From: Polyangiaceae bacterium
GTDB taxonomy: Bacteria; Myxococcota_A; Polyangia; Polyangiales; Polyangiaceae
Assembly (NCBI GenBank): GCA_016715885.1
Contig: JADJXL010000025.1
Span: 1,155,196-1,219,195 of the forward strand
Direction of reading: 5' to 3'
DNA length: 64,000 nt
Both the position numbers and the translations under genes were made by a program. The notes beneath the pieces are model-generated. The model ran no database searches and was not told the DNA's origin. It saw nothing but the letters and a program-made list of their open reading frames with translations. Of this stretch, positions 33,846 to 43,038 are shown in pieces (position 1 is the first letter of the stretch; each line of letters begins with the position of its first letter).

Positions 33846-35663
33846 ATGCTCTTACGCGAGCACGCCATGGCCGCCCTACGTATTCCCATCGGTACCGCCG
33901 ACTTTCGCGAGCTTCGCGAAGGCAACTTCGAATTCGTCGACAAGTCGCACCTCATCACCGAACTCATCGACCGAGACAACTACACGGTCGTCCTGCTTCC
34001 ACGTCCGCGCAGGTTTGGCAAGACGATCAATCTCACGATGCTCAAGTGGTTTTTCGAAAAGCGTGACGAAAACTTGTGGCACCTTTTCGAAGACCTGCAC
34101 GTCGCGCGCGCGGGCGACGCGTATCGGGCGCATTTTCAGCAATATCCGGTCATTCACATCAGCTTCAAAGGTACGCGTGCGCAGACATTCGACGGATGTT
34201 ATGGCAAGATTCTGGATGTCATCCAGGAGATGTGCAAAGCGCACGAACGGGCTCTCGAAGGAAAGCTGGATGCCTCGGATGCCTCCAAATTCCGCGCGCT
34301 CGTGGATGGCAGCGCCGATCAAGTGCTCTGTGAATTGTCATTGCAAAAACTCACGCGATGGTTGCACGAAGCCCACGGCAAACGCCCCATCGTGCTCATC
34401 GATGAATACGACGCAGCCATTCATGCGGGGTACACCTATGGCTATTACGACAAGGTCATCGGTTTTTTTCGGTCATTTCTGGAAGCCGGCCTGAAAGACA
34501 ACACGCACCTCGGTCGAGCTGTCATGACGGGCATTTTGCGCGTCGCAAAAGAAAGTATCTTTTCGGGCCTCAACAACCCCGGCGTCTTCACGCTCCTCGA
34601 ATCCGAATTCAATACGTGCTTCGGGTTCACGGAGCCCGAGCTTCAGGGGCTGCTTCAAAAGGGTGGCATGGAAGAGTATTCGGAGCTGCTTCGCGCGTAT
34701 TACAATGGATACGACTTTGGTGGCGTGGCGATTTACAACCCATGGTCGATTTTGGAATTCTTGTCGCGCCAAGACAAGCGACTGCTGCCGTATTGGCTCA
34801 ATACCAGTGAGAATGCGCTCATCAAACACCTGCTTCAACATCACGCGTTTGCGGTAGAAAAGGAAATTCGCGAATTGCTCGAAGGAGGCGCCATCGACAA
34901 GCAGCTCGATAACAGCGTCGTTTTCTCCGCGCTCGAAACGAACAAGGACGCACTGTGGAGCCTGCTCGTATTCAGCGGCTACTTGAAAGCGTCCTTCATG
35001 AAGCCCGCCTATGCGCTCGAGGCTCCGCGGCATTTGCTGTCCATTCCGAACCGCGAAGTTGCCGAGGTGTATCGAAGCACGTTTCAAATGTGGCTCGACA
35101 AGGGCCTGCAAGCCGCGGGGGGAAATATCGACGCCTTGACGAGCGCGCTCTTGAAAGGTGACATTGAAGATTTTCAAGACGAATTGCACAAATTGGTCGC
35201 TTTCTTGCCTTCCTACCACGACGTTCGGGGAGCCAAGCCCGAACAATTTTATCACGGGCTCATGATCGGTCTGCTCGCGGCGCTCGAACCGGACTACGAA
35301 GTCCGTTCCAATCGTGAATCCGGCGAAGGACGGCCGGACGTTTTGATCAAACCGCGACGGCCAGGCAAGCCCGGTGTGGTGCTCGAATTGAAGGCGGCCA
35401 AAAAACGCGAACGGACGCTGAAACAAGCGCTCGCCGAAGGGCTTCGGCAACTGCGCGACAACGATTACGCGGCCGAGCTGCGCGCAGCAGGCGTGGAAAA
35501 GATCCACCGACTGGCCATTGCTTTCGATGGGAAAAAGGTGCTCGTGGAGTCCGCCGACAAACCCGTGAAGAAACGAGCCGCCACGCTGCGGAAGGTGGGC
35601 GAAACCATTCGCAAGGTGGTCACGAAGACCCGTTCATCAGCCTCGAAGAAGTCGAAACGGTAA
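33846..35663 (+). CDS. AAA-ATPase-like / PD-(D/E)XK (DUF1703) protein
   Basis: This 605-residue protein has a common bacterial two-module family layout. The N-terminal AAA-like domain has the atypical P-loop LPRPRRFGKT and a Walker B-like IVLIDEYDAAI. The C-terminal DUF1703 module has the nuclease-fold signature GEGRPDVLIKP ... GVVLELKAAKK (D ... E-x-K). Such proteins are abundant, often in many copies, and are suspected to be mobile or defence-related, but their function is not established. GCGAGG upstream of the ATG at 33846 supports that start; an ATG seven codons later is possible. A Lys/Ser-rich tail ends the protein. Its last 27 bases overlap the end of the convergent subtilase gene. 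Confidence 0.88.
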   Translation: MLLREHAMAALRIPIGTADFRELREGNFEFVDKSHLITELIDRDNYTVVLLPRPRRFGKTINLTMLKWFFEKRDENLWHLFEDLHVARAGDAYRAHFQQYPVIHISFKGTRAQTFDGCYGKILDVIQEMCKAHERALEGKLDASDASKFRALVDGSADQVLCELSLQKLTRWLHEAHGKRPIVLIDEYDAAIHAGYTYGYYDKVIGFFRSFLEAGLKDNTHLGRAVMTGILRVAKESIFSGLNNPGVFTLLESEFNTCFGFTEPELQGLLQKGGMEEYSELLRAYYNGYDFGGVAIYNPWSILEFLSRQDKRLLPYWLNTSENALIKHLLQHHAFAVEKEIRELLEGGAIDKQLDNSVVFSALETNKDALWSLLVFSGYLKASFMKPAYALEAPRHLLSIPNREVAEVYRSTFQMWLDKGLQAAGGNIDALTSALLKGDIEDFQDELHKLVAFLPSYHDVRGAKPEQFYHGLMIGLLAALEPDYEVRSNRESGEGRPDVLIKPRRPGKPGVVLELKAAKKRERTLKQALAEGLRQLRDNDYAAELRAAGVEKIHRLAIAFDGKKVLVESADKPVKKRAATLRKVGETIRKVVTKTRSSASKKSKR

Positions 35664-38600
35664 CGAACGACGACGACGGACGGCCAAAAGCACACCGAAT
35701 CCAACCCAGGCCAATCCCCTTTCGGGCGCGTCTGCAACGCCGCATCCGCATCCGCCATTGTCGCCGATATCGAGCGCAGGACCGCCGCCGCCGCCACCGG
35801 CTCCTCCCGTCTCGCTGGTTCCGCCCGTGCCCATTCCGCCAGAGCCGCCATTTCCACCCGCTCCCCCGCTGCTCGAACTGCTGGTGGACGGCGCAGTGCA
35901 CACGCCGCCGATGCATTGCCCGATCGAACATGCTGTACCGTCGGGTTTTTCCGGGCTCGAGCATGTTCCGGTCATGGAATCGCAAATGCCCGCCTCGTGG
36001 CATTCGTCCGGCGCTACGCAATCCATCGGCGCGCCCGCCATGCAAATGCCCGCCATGCACGAGTCACTCACCGTGCACCCATTGCCGTCGTCACACGCCG
36101 CTCCTTCCGGTTTTTCCGGATTGGAACACGTGCCCGTCATGGGATCGCAAACGCCCGCGTCGTGACAATCATCGAGCGCCGTGCAATTCACGCTGGAACC
36201 CGCGCAAACACCTGCAATGCAACCATCGTTCAGAGTGCATGCGTCGCCATCGTCACACGCCGTTCCTTCGGGTTTTTCCGGATTGGAACACATGCCCGTC
36301 ATGGGATCGCAAACGCCAACCTCGTGACAAATATCCGGCATGGGACAAACGACGGGATTTGCGCCCGTACAAACGCCCGTTTTGCATGTATCGGATTGCG
36401 TGCATGCATTGCCGTCGTCGCATGAATTGCCGGTCAAAAGCCGGCATGTGCCATCCACGTTGGCACCAGCCGCCGTCGAACAAGCGTCACACGCTCCCGC
36501 ATCGCACGCCGCATTGCAACAAACGCCGTCGGCGCAAAAATTGGATGCGCAATCCACCGCGGACATGCACGACGCCCCCAAACTCCCCTCGACGCTCGCA
36601 TCTCCCGTAACCACCAGCGCAAACGGCTGAGGACCATTGGGTACATTGAACGAGCGCACGGAGACGACGTATTCGCCAGGCATGGGCGCATTCAGGACGA
36701 CCTGCTCGAGCGTGTTCACTCGATCGGCATTGCCTCCCGTAATGGATTCGCCCTGACTGAGCACATTGCCGAGATACGTTCCACCGGGTCCGGTGACTTC
36801 GAGATCGAGGTCGTTGTTGATGTGCGGCAAGGCCGCGGGTGTGGATGGATAATCGGTCCACGCCAGTGTTGCTTTCAAAGGCATGGCGCCGGCATGCACC
36901 GTGAATTTGAAGTTTTGTATTTCATTCATCGAACCTTGGGCAAACCCCGTGGCATCGTCTTTGATCCATAGCCGCCTCGCTTCGCCGGCGAAGTAAAGCG
37001 CATTGTCGAGCGTCACCCTTCCCCATCCTTGGCAATTGCCGGGCATGGGCGACGCATTCGTGACACGTTCGCCGGAATTGACCATCGTGGCACGGATCAA
37101 AGCAGCCGACGGGGTAAACCCATCGAGCGCTTTTTTGAAGTTGCCAGAAGGGTACCAACCGTCCGTGTAATATTGACGAATCAACGCTGCGAGCCCTGCA
37201 GCCCCTGGTGTCGCCATGCTCGTGCCGCTCATCGTGCGCGTATTGCAGTTCTGGGTCGTCGTCGAATTGTCGCTGTTGGCGGAAACGATGCTCGAACCAG
37301 GCACGACGATTTCCGGCTTGTATCGACCATCGTCCGTCGGCCCACAGCTCGAAAAGCTCGACATGGAATTCGCACCGGTGCCGCGCTGGGTCGATCCCAC
37401 GGAAATCACGCTCTTGGCCGTCGATGGGCTCGATACGGACGCGGTCCCCGGTCCCGAATTCCCGGACGCGAAGAGAATGAGGAAATCCTTGTGGTTCCAC
37501 ATGAATTCATCGGCGTCTTGCGATGCGGCCGTGTAATCATTCTGGATGGAAGCGGTTTCTTGATCGCCCCACGAATTCGAATGAATCCGCGCGCCTTGGT
37601 CGTACGTTTGCTGGAAAATGGGATTGAGGTCGACGACGGGGCAACCAATGCCGGGCAATTCGGCGCAGGCATTGCTGGCATAACCGCCGTCTTGAATGAC
37701 GAGTTTCGCGCCTGGCGCCACGCCGTCGCCGGCGTCGTGCACGAGCGGCGAAGCAAAGTTGTCTCCAGCCACGGTTCCGGCCACGTGCGTTCCGTGATCT
37801 TGGTTGTCCCATTCGTTATTGGCAATGCCTCCGCCGCACTCGCTCGGGGACAAAAAATTCACCGCAATGACCTTGCGCTGGTTCATGTCCACGACCGTGC
37901 CCCCATTGCATTCATTGCGTGGAGGTTGGCCCAGCGCGGTATCGCGAAAATAGCACATGTCGGGATCGATGCCGGTATCCAGTACGGCCACGATTTGCCC
38001 CTGACCATAAATTTCGCGTGTGAAGAGCGGCGTCGTTTGCCCTCCGCTCAGGCCGGATTGTCCCACCCAAATGGTGGTATCATTGAAGAGCACGCGCCGC
38101 CCCTCGATGTCGATCCAAAAGACCTCGGGAATCTGCGCGATGGATTCGCGCAACCGAACGATTTCTGCAGGCGTGAGCAGCAATCGAATTTTCGAGAAAA
38201 AGCTGCCTTGGCTATGGCCGGGCACTTCTTGTGCGCCAAGTTCACGAATGCGCCGAACGACGACGTCGACATTGACGTCGGGATACGCGTGGATCATGAC
38301 GATTTTCGGGGCATCCGGCTCATCGGTGGGTGCATTTCGAGGTGAAAGCTCTGCAACGGCTCTGGATAGCTTGTATTGTGGGTGATAGGGACCAACCCAC
38401 GCGGCACCGGCGGCACGTTGGAGATCCGCGAGCCCCATACCGGCGGGCATCCGCACGAGGTACGTGTATTCGGGCAGGTATGTATATACCGTCTCGACGA
38501 CGCTCCTGAGATCCCGGTCCTGCGGCGCATCGAGGGGTCCCGGGTATTTTACCAGCACGACACGTTCGGCATCGACGTCACCCGGTCGAATTCGCAGGGA

Positions 38601-38765
38601 CTCGGGGATATCGATGTCCGGCGTCCGGATGTCGATACGTTTGGATTCGAGTGAGATGACCGTCGACGGTTCCGACAATCCAGCGTGTTCTCGTGGCGCT
38701 TGCCCGCAACCTGCGGCCACGATCGTCAACCATGTCGAAAGCACAATGAAGGAATGAGTTCGCAC
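35637..38765 (-). CDS. Secreted S8 (subtilisin-like) protease with Cys-rich repeats and MYXO-CTERM-type tail
   Basis: The protein has 1042 residues from a GTG at 38765 preceded by GAGG. The signal peptide ends in TIVAAGC (lipidated Cys20). An inhibitor-like propeptide precedes the S8 catalytic domain: VAVLDTGIDPD (Asp263), DHGTHVAGTVAG (His324) and GTSMATPGAAG (Ser516). After the protease come a P-domain-like beta-sandwich (ATLAWTDYPSTPAA) and a chain of Cys-rich repeats containing GDACTLNDGC and EKPEG(T/A)ACDDG phrases. A Ser/Gly linker then leads to a C-terminal GGCGCGV motif, one TM helix and an Arg-rich end (RRRRSLPF). That tail matches MYXO-CTERM sorting signals for the myxobacterial surface. 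Having both a lipobox and this tail is notable. The gene overlaps the end of the 33846 gene by 27 bases, convergent. Confidence 0.93.
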   Translation of the reverse strand: MRTHSFIVLSTWLTIVAAGCGQAPREHAGLSEPSTVISLESKRIDIRTPDIDIPESLRIRPGDVDAERVVLVKYPGPLDAPQDRDLRSVVETVYTYLPEYTYLVRMPAGMGLADLQRAAGAAWVGPYHPQYKLSRAVAELSPRNAPTDEPDAPKIVMIHAYPDVNVDVVVRRIRELGAQEVPGHSQGSFFSKIRLLLTPAEIVRLRESIAQIPEVFWIDIEGRRVLFNDTTIWVGQSGLSGGQTTPLFTREIYGQGQIVAVLDTGIDPDMCYFRDTALGQPPRNECNGGTVVDMNQRKVIAVNFLSPSECGGGIANNEWDNQDHGTHVAGTVAGDNFASPLVHDAGDGVAPGAKLVIQDGGYASNACAELPGIGCPVVDLNPIFQQTYDQGARIHSNSWGDQETASIQNDYTAASQDADEFMWNHKDFLILFASGNSGPGTASVSSPSTAKSVISVGSTQRGTGANSMSSFSSCGPTDDGRYKPEIVVPGSSIVSANSDNSTTTQNCNTRTMSGTSMATPGAAGLAALIRQYYTDGWYPSGNFKKALDGFTPSAALIRATMVNSGERVTNASPMPGNCQGWGRVTLDNALYFAGEARRLWIKDDATGFAQGSMNEIQNFKFTVHAGAMPLKATLAWTDYPSTPAALPHINNDLDLEVTGPGGTYLGNVLSQGESITGGNADRVNTLEQVVLNAPMPGEYVVSVRSFNVPNGPQPFALVVTGDASVEGSLGASCMSAVDCASNFCADGVCCNAACDAGACDACSTAAGANVDGTCRLLTGNSCDDGNACTQSDTCKTGVCTGANPVVCPMPDICHEVGVCDPMTGMCSNPEKPEGTACDDGDACTLNDGCIAGVCAGSSVNCTALDDCHDAGVCDPMTGTCSNPEKPEGAACDDGNGCTVSDSCMAGICMAGAPMDCVAPDECHEAGICDSMTGTCSSPEKPDGTACSIGQCIGGVCTAPSTSSSSSGGAGGNGGSGGMGTGGTSETGGAGGGGGGPALDIGDNGGCGCGVADAPERGLAWVGFGVLLAVRRRRSLPFRLLRG

Positions 38766-38934
38766 GATTTGCCTCGAGGAGATGGTCGCTCCGACCAGGG
38801 GTCCCCTCGTAGATGAGGGCCACGATGGAAGCAAGCGTGAAGATTGAAAACGTATCGAGAACTGCGGTAAGCGCCAGGAGAGGTGGATGCGATGTGTCGA
38901 CCGCGTGGGCAGTCGGTTCTTTACTTCGGGCGAG

Positions 38935-39723
38935 TCAATCGCTCAATACGCCGTATTGAAGGTGATCTGCCTCGATACCGCCGGCCGTCGAATAGAACGA
39001 GATTCGCCGCACGCCTTGGGGCGCAATGACGCCGAAGAATCGATCTTCGTCGCAGGACGTATTGTTCGTTTGGTCCGCGATGCCCGTACCGGTGATCGAC
39101 GTCAGCACATTGTCGTTTTCATCGAATGCGGTAAAAACGATGTCCGCAGTCGCCGCGGCATCCGTGAAGACGATGCCCACATGCGTCGGGAATCGAATCA
39201 AACCTGCTTTGTCGAAAATGAATTCGACCCCCTGAAGGCCATTGATATTGAAGTAAGCATCGCACCCCGAACAGCTATTGTTGGCTGGATTCTGGTCATC
39301 GCCATCCACGGAATCGACCAACGATGGAATCCCGTAACTCGAAGATGGAACCCCGTACTTACTCGTCACACCGGGGGTATCGAGCAATTTGTCTTCGAAG
39401 TCTTCGAGGTAGAAATAACCGGACGGAGTTCCCGTCGCAAAAGGACTATCCGAGAATTGACGATATGCCGAGGGGCCCAGGGGGACAATCACATTTCCAC
39501 CGCCGCCCATTCCGGCAAAACCACCACCGCCCGCTCCGCCTGAACCACCGCCGCCCATTCCGGCTGAGCCACCCGCCCCAACTGAGCCTGATACATCCAC
39601 CGTACCGCCGGTGCCTCCCGCGCCTGTGCTCGCTCCCCAAACGCCAGTTTTGATGTCGGACTCACCTTGCGCACAAGAAGCCGCAAAGAGCACCACATAT
39701 GCGAGAAGAAACCATTTTTTCAC
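38935..39723 (-). CDS. Secreted lipoprotein with Gly-rich linker
   Basis: The protein has 262 residues. The signal peptide ends in LFAASC (Cys17), followed by a Gly-rich linker (about 30-75; AGMGGGGSGGAGGGG and similar). The C-terminal 180 residues form a beta-rich domain (YLEDFEDKLLDTPGVTSKYGVP ... GVEFIFDKAG ... IVFTDAAATADIVFTAFDENDNVL ... RRISFYSTAGGIEADHLQYG). It looks like a calcium- or carbohydrate-binding jelly roll similar to PEP-CTERM-type extracellular domains. No catalytic motif is recognised. It lies 169 bases downstream of the subtilase start on the same strand, a separate transcription unit. Confidence 0.85.
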   Translation of the reverse strand: MKKWFLLAYVVLFAASCAQGESDIKTGVWGASTGAGGTGGTVDVSGSVGAGGSAGMGGGGSGGAGGGGFAGMGGGGNVIVPLGPSAYRQFSDSPFATGTPSGYFYLEDFEDKLLDTPGVTSKYGVPSSSYGIPSLVDSVDGDDQNPANNSCSGCDAYFNINGLQGVEFIFDKAGLIRFPTHVGIVFTDAAATADIVFTAFDENDNVLTSITGTGIADQTNNTSCDEDRFFGVIAPQGVRRISFYSTAGGIEADHLQYGVLSD

Positions 39724-40013
39724 GTGTCACCTATGTATTTGGAGGGCCGGTTGGATGCGTTCTCGGATCAGCGAATGAGCGAAACGCGGTTCCGTTCGTT
39801 GCACATGTCAGGTGCAACATTCGCGAAAGTTACAAGAAAGTTGCATCGTCCGGCGCTGCTTGCAGCTTCGGAGCCGCCAAAGTGACCTTGAAAACACATT
39901 CAGCACCCCGTCGCACGTGGTTGCCATCCGCGAGATGCCGGGGATGGGCGCGCGCAATGGGTGAGCCCAGTGCAAACAGAGGAGGCGGATGATTGGGCAT
40001 TTCTTGCGCGCAT
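39724..40013. other. Intergenic region upstream of the 39723 lipoprotein
   Basis: About 290 bases of ordinary composition hold the minus-strand promoter of the lipoprotein gene. No gene was recognised. The composition then changes abruptly to G-rich at about 40014. Confidence 0.4.
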
Positions 40014-40640
40014 GCCCCTTGAGGCGGGGTGGGGGGCGTCGGGGTTTACGTGGGGCGTTGGCGGGGTGGCCTGTGCGCGGCGGGTTTGTTCGCAGGTAGT
40101 GCGCGGGGGGGGGGCGGGACGGCGCGCGGTCGGCGGGGTGGCGAGGGCGACGAACGACACACCGGGGGCTGTAACTGCTGTGGCAGGCGGGTTTGAGTGT
40201 GCGGTCGCGTGCGGGGGCCGCTGAGGTACAGGGGCCTGGCTTGTCCGGTGTGCGCCGGGGGGGTGCCGCGCGTGGTTGGCCCGGCGGCTCGGGCCATGGC
40301 CGGCGTTCGACCCGGGGGGGGGGGGGGGGGGGGGGGGATGGTGGGTCGGTGGGGGCAGGCAACCAGGCGCGATACCCAGCCAGCTGTGCGCCTGGCGCCG
40401 GGGGCCTCGAAGAGCAAGGGGGATCAGGCAATCAATCGGACAACTCGGCCCGGGGTCGGCGACGGCAATCAGGCGGACAATTCTGCCGCCAACGCAGGGG
40501 GGCCCCGGGCGCGGGGGGGGGGGGGGGGGGGGGGGCGGGGGAAGGGAGGGCCCGGGCATCGAACGGGGGGAGATGGTGGGGCGTGCGCTTTGGGATGGCA
40601 ACATCGGCCGGTGCGCCGAATGAAGGAGCAAGCGGGGGGC
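40014..40640. repeat. G-saturated low-complexity tract with 24-nt and 23-nt poly-G runs
   Basis: The plus strand is heavily enriched in G. Uninterrupted G runs lie at 40314-40337 (24 nt) and 40513-40535 (23 nt), with shorter runs around 40107-40116. All frames on the minus strand read as Pro-rich strings, so those are not genes. Short islands of coding-like sequence survive inside it and belong to the FG-GAP-type relic listed separately. The pattern could be a genuine strand-biased tract able to form G-quadruplexes, or poly-G base calling in low-signal reads. Confidence 0.75.
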
Positions 40641-40821
40641 TGGGTGGTGACCAGCGCGACGGGGTTCGGTGTGGGCCCAAAAGTCGTGAAGTCATCGGAA
40701 ACACTCGATGCCTTTTGAGACGGCGGTGAGCGCCGCCGACGAAGACAGCAATGCGACGAACGTAGGCGGCAATCAGCTCGATAACTCAGCGTCCGGAGCT
40801 GGTGCCGCTTACACTTTCTAA
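40340..40821 (+). pseudogene. Remnant of an FG-GAP-type (integrin-like beta-propeller) repeat gene
   Basis: Four successive G-x-G-N-Q units, the last three reading GNQ-x-DNSA, appear on the plus strand in shifting frames: near 40355 (GAGNQARYPAS), 40423 (GSGNQSDNSA), 40455 (GDGNQADNSAANAG) and 40766 (GGNQLDNSASGAGAAYTF, followed by TAA at 40819). Phrases of the form EDSNAT-x-x-GGNQ-x-DNSA-x-x-GAAY-x-F are typical of extracellular FG-GAP repeat proteins of myxobacteria. The copies are separated by frame changes and G-run insertions, so no full-length protein can be read. Whether the gene truly decayed or the sequence is damaged cannot be settled here. Confidence 0.5.
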
Positions 40822-40957
40822 GCAGCTACCTGTCATACCGATACGAAATCTTCGCGCAGTGGACGCGGATTTTGCGCCAAGCATTACGGGCCTCCAGCCC
40901 AGTCCGCGATTTCGTGCAGTATTCGAGCGTGGCCCGCCCTTTGCTTCATCGGCGCCC

Positions 40958-41440
40958 ATGAAGTCGTTTTCTCGCCATTGCGCAGTCGGGTTCGTCGCAA
41001 GCATCATGTTCGTCGCAGGATGTGGCGGAGCGCAGCCGCAGCCCAGTTCTTCGCCGCCCGATGGCCCCGCGCATCTCCACCACGAAGGTGGCACGGAGCC
41101 CGGAGAGGATCATTCGAAAAAAGTGCACCCGCCACTCGACGAATTCCGCGCCGTATTCGCACCCATTTGGCACACGGAAAGCGACTCCGATCGCACGTCG
41201 GAAGCGTGTCGAATGATGACGGCCATCCACGCGCATGCGCAAAAAGTCGAGGAGGGTCCGGTGCCCGAAAAGGCGACCGATCAAGCTGCATGGAAAGCAG
41301 AAGCGCATTCCTTCATGGAAGATGTCGATGCTTTGCGAAAGGATTGCGACGTCGGCCGTGAAGCCGTTCTTCCGCGCCTCAAGAGCATTCACGATGGCTT
41401 TCACAAGCTGCTCGATCGCGCCATGGGCAAACTCAATTAA
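40958..41440 (+). CDS. Small helical lipoprotein
   Basis: The protein has 160 residues with a signal peptide ending in MFVAGC (Cys22). A short linker rich in Ser, Pro and His (DGPAHLHHEGG) follows, then a helical domain (about 60-160) with HPPLDEFRAVFAPIWHTE, RTSEACRMMTAIHAHAQ and VLPRLKSIHDGFHKLLDRAM. The spacing of His and Cys is compatible with a four-helix bundle that binds metal, but no CxxCH heme motif or known family is present. The ATG at 40958 gives the signal peptide. Function is unknown. Confidence 0.82.
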   Translation: MKSFSRHCAVGFVASIMFVAGCGGAQPQPSSSPPDGPAHLHHEGGTEPGEDHSKKVHPPLDEFRAVFAPIWHTESDSDRTSEACRMMTAIHAHAQKVEEGPVPEKATDQAAWKAEAHSFMEDVDALRKDCDVGREAVLPRLKSIHDGFHKLLDRAMGKLN

Positions 41441-41552
41441 TACCTTCGAGCACGCATTGACAACGTGCAAGAGGCTGAGGACCCAGTCGTCAGGAATGCG
41501 GCAAATTCGGAGGGGATGGGGGGCATCAGCGGTAACTTGGCCCGTTTTGCCC

Positions 41553-41580
41553 CCGCGCGGGGTTGAAACCCCGCGCTACA
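41553..41580 (+). repeat. REP-like hairpin, copy 1
   Basis: GCGCGGGGTT at 41555-41564 pairs perfectly with AACCCCGCGC at 41567-41576 around a GA loop, followed by TACA. The 28-base unit is an inverted near-copy of the one at 41730. Confidence 0.75.
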
Positions 41581-41729
41581 CGACAAGAAGTCCTCGCGCT
41601 ACCGCGCTCGGACTGACGTCATGGCTGCATGGCGAGGCCTGCAAACGATGCGAAATCGTTGAGGATTCTCGATGACGATCCGAAATTCCACAAGGCCAGT
41701 CCCGAACGGTAGTGAGGGACTCTTGAATG

Positions 41730-41757
41730 TGTAGCGCGGGATTTCAATCCCGCGCGG
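41730..41757 (-). repeat. REP-like hairpin, copy 2 (inverted relative to copy 1)
   Basis: GCGCGGGATT at 41734-41743 pairs perfectly with AATCCCGCGC at 41746-41755 around a TC loop. Compared with copy 1 in the same orientation, one G-C pair has become A-T on both sides of the stem, so the pairing is preserved by a double change. Confidence 0.75.
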
Positions 41758-41860
41758 TTGTTCGGTGACACACTACGGCTCGAGTTTTGAGACAGCCTCT
41801 TCAACCCTAGGCGAGGCGACAATTGCGTTATGTTAGCGCTTATTGCCGCCGATCTACGCC

Positions 41861-43033
41861 TCAAGCGAATTTCACCGAATAGATCGGCGGCAAGTTGTTC
41901 GCCACAGCCGTCCAGCTCTCCCCACCATCGTCGCTCACGTACAGGTTCCCCGTCGTGCTACCGAAGGCCACCGAGCCCTCCTTGTTGGCCAATGCATGGC
42001 GGTAAACCACATCGTAAGCTTGCTCCTGCGGCAGCCCGCGACGCATTTCCTGCCAAGTCTCCCCGCCGTCCGTCGTACGCGCCACGAAAAGCGCTCCGCC
42101 GACGGCGATGCGCTCCTGGTCCGACTTGCCAGGCACCACCCACGCCGTTCGGCCATTCTTCGCGTCCGCCGTAATGGGAAAACCAAAATGCACTCCCTGC
42201 TCCGGACGGCTCACCTTCCGCCAGCTCTTCGCACCGTCATTGCTGTAATAAATGCCGACGTGATTCTGCTGCCAAACGTGTTCTGGATCGCCCTCGCATT
42301 GCTCGATGTAATGCGTATCGTGGCCCCATTCCGCATCCGGCTCTGGCGTGTGCTCGAGCAGCATGCCTTTGTTGCGCGGCGCCCACGTCTCGCCGCCGTC
42401 CGTCGTTTCAATGACGCCCGCCGTGGAAACCGCAACCAGCACGCGCTTCGGATCGCGCGGATCCACCACGATCGAGTGAATCCCCGGGGCAAACTCGCCG
42501 CCCTCCGAGGCTGGCGTGCCAAACCACTTCGTCTCGCCCTTACCTTCGCCGCTGAACAAGTCGCCACCACGCGACTCGTGATTCCACAGCGGCCGGTTCA
42601 GCTCGAACGACGCACCACCGTCACGGCTGACGAAAAGCCCGCCTGGAATGGTGCCCACGTAGACTGCACCTGGCCCAAAGCCAATGATCCAGAGCTTTTG
42701 CACCGTCGCCGCACGCGTGACGATCTTCCAACCGACGCCGAAATCGCTGCTGGCGTCCTCGTACATGTCCTGGCCAATGTATCGAGCGCCCTCGGGGTAT
42801 TTGATCTGCGACGAGTTATCGGTCCAAGTCGCGCCCTCGTCGCTCGAAACGCTCAGCTTCGCCCCCCAATGACCAAAGCCCAATAGCGCCCACAGTTTGC
42901 CCGTGTACGGATCGCGCGCGACGTAATTCACGCTGCCGCCCGCGTGCCCGGAAAGCCGCGGCTTCCACTGACCGTTCTGCTTCTCGACGATGAAGGTGCC
43001 CTTGCGCGTACCGACCAGAATTCGGGATGCCAT
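41861..43033 (-). CDS. BNR/Asp-box beta-propeller protein (sialidase-like fold)
   Basis: This 390-residue protein has no signal peptide. It carries six Asp-box motifs (S/T-x-D-G-G-x-(S/T)-W/F): SSDEGATWTD, SRDGGASFEL, TTDGGETWAP, SNDGAKSWRK, TTDGGETWQE and SDDGGESWTA, spread over the chain as in a six-bladed propeller. The start reads MASRILVGTRKGTFIVE, typical of the WD40/YVTN/BNR-like cytoplasmic family. The catalytic residues of true sialidases (Arg triad, Tyr-Glu pair) are not evident, so enzymatic activity is doubtful. It lies five bases after the moaD-like gene, clearly one operon. This two-gene pair recurs in other bacteria, to my knowledge, but its role is not established. Confidence 0.9.
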   Translation of the reverse strand: MASRILVGTRKGTFIVEKQNGQWKPRLSGHAGGSVNYVARDPYTGKLWALLGFGHWGAKLSVSSDEGATWTDNSSQIKYPEGARYIGQDMYEDASSDFGVGWKIVTRAATVQKLWIIGFGPGAVYVGTIPGGLFVSRDGGASFELNRPLWNHESRGGDLFSGEGKGETKWFGTPASEGGEFAPGIHSIVVDPRDPKRVLVAVSTAGVIETTDGGETWAPRNKGMLLEHTPEPDAEWGHDTHYIEQCEGDPEHVWQQNHVGIYYSNDGAKSWRKVSRPEQGVHFGFPITADAKNGRTAWVVPGKSDQERIAVGGALFVARTTDGGETWQEMRRGLPQEQAYDVVYRHALANKEGSVAFGSTTGNLYVSDDGGESWTAVANNLPPIYSVKFA

Positions 43034-43038
43034 CTATT

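Larger units (their letters stand above)
41441..41860. other. Intergenic region holding a pair of inverted hairpin repeats
   Basis: This is a 420-base gap between convergent genes with no recognisable coding sequence. It contains the two REP-like hairpins listed separately and about 150 bases between them. No T-rich terminator was seen for either flanking gene, so the hairpins themselves might help end transcription. Confidence 0.5.

Noticed and set aside
39900..40631. Pro-rich minus-strand protein
   Set aside because: It comes only from the poly-G tract read as CCC codons; no start signal, and the coding relics are on the other strand.
41861..43033. True sialidase
   Set aside because: Asp boxes are present, but the Arg triad and catalytic Tyr/Glu pair are not evident, and there is no signal peptide.
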